From NCBI RefSeq assembly GCF_024642085.1, contig NZ_JAHEBV010000001.1, positions 1 through 64,000 on the forward strand: 64,000 nt of DNA. Direction: 5' to 3'. The notes beneath the pieces are model-generated. The model made no database searches, was not told the DNA's origin, and saw only the letters and a list, made by a program, of their open reading frames with translations. This DNA comes from Novosphingobium sp. (GTDB taxonomy: Bacteria; Pseudomonadota; Alphaproteobacteria; Sphingomonadales; Sphingomonadaceae). Shown here piece after piece: positions 63,904-64,000 of the stretch. Both the position numbers and the translations under genes were made by a program. Numbering within the stretch: the first letter of the stretch is position 1; each line of letters starts with the position of its first letter.

Positions 63904-64000
63904 ATGACCATCAACCGCATCAGCCGTAAAGCCAAGATACTTGGCCTTCCGCTTGGGATCGCCGGCGTTGCCGCCGCGGCTTTGCTTGCCAGCGGGACGA
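63904..64000 (+). CDS. partial gene, signal-peptide-bearing protein
   Basis: The window ends after 32 codons. The visible residues open MTINRISRKAKILGLPLG and continue with a hydrophobic Ala/Leu-rich stretch, reading as a positively charged start and then a signal or anchor helix. It begins 23 nt after the preceding stop with a GGGGGGAACACCC leader and is probably the third gene of the ParA-type operon. Confidence 0.7.
   Translation, partial: MTINRISRKAKILGLPLGIAGVAAAALLASGT

Overview
The window is high-GC, gene-dense chromosomal DNA of an alphaproteobacterium, most likely order Sphingomonadales (Novosphingobium, Sphingomonas or Erythrobacteraceae). This rests on the PhyR-NepR-EcfG general stress response locus with GGAAC-N16/17-(C/T)GTT promoters, the NDUFA12-type complex I gene, DUF2155 and DUF3297 genes, and a telA/xpaC/PHA-granule cluster. 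I saw no insertion sequence, prophage, CRISPR array or conjugative element.

Region 1 (1-7500) is a general stress response (GSR) island: tRNA-Lys, a single-domain response regulator, an EcfG-type sigma paralogue, phyR, a CHASE/HWE histidine kinase (phyK-like), nepR-ecfG, sodB, a GlsB/YeaQ membrane protein and a three-gene operon of small unknown proteins. At least five EcfG-type promoters can be read here, two of them symmetric enough to fire in both directions. A sixth lies before a lipocalin gene at 27.9 kb.

Region 2 (7.7-22.9 kb) is a polyamine uptake and catabolism cluster on the minus strand: two glutamine-synthetase-like gamma-glutamylpolyamine synthetases, an FAD oxidoreductase (PuuB-like), a PotFGHI-type ABC importer, a gamma-glutamyl hydrolase (PuuD) and two class III aminotransferases, ending with acetyl-CoA synthetase. 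A divergent class III aminotransferase lies on the plus strand. No aldehyde dehydrogenase (PuuC) is present in the cluster.

Region 3 (22.9-35.8 kb) holds sulfate activation (cysD-cysNC-cysQ), a TonB-like protein, a lipocalin, the PHA/XpaC/TelA cluster, a fatty-acyl-AMP ligase, recX, a DUF192 lipoprotein, NDUFA12, and a DUF2155 protein whose 3' end overlaps aat antisense.

Region 4 (35.8-42 kb) is the tRNA-Trp/secE/nusG/rplK/rplA block. It is interrupted by an acyltransferase and a two-domain periplasmic aspartyl protease, and rplJL-rpoBC do not follow.

Region 5 (42-64 kb) is mixed housekeeping and envelope: a lipoprotein resembling chorismate lyase, a CinA-like protein, a Baeyer-Villiger-type monooxygenase, CorA, a serine hydrolase, a cation diffusion facilitator, an RhlE-like helicase with a structured upstream region, rimO, a potassium channel, and a tRNA-Val/serS/surE/degenerate-LytM set. 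It ends with a CHAP amidase, der, a DUF418 protein, a Sel1/SPOR protein and a ParA-like ATPase operon cut by the window end.

Assignments come from reading motifs, gene order and signals by eye; no database search was run.
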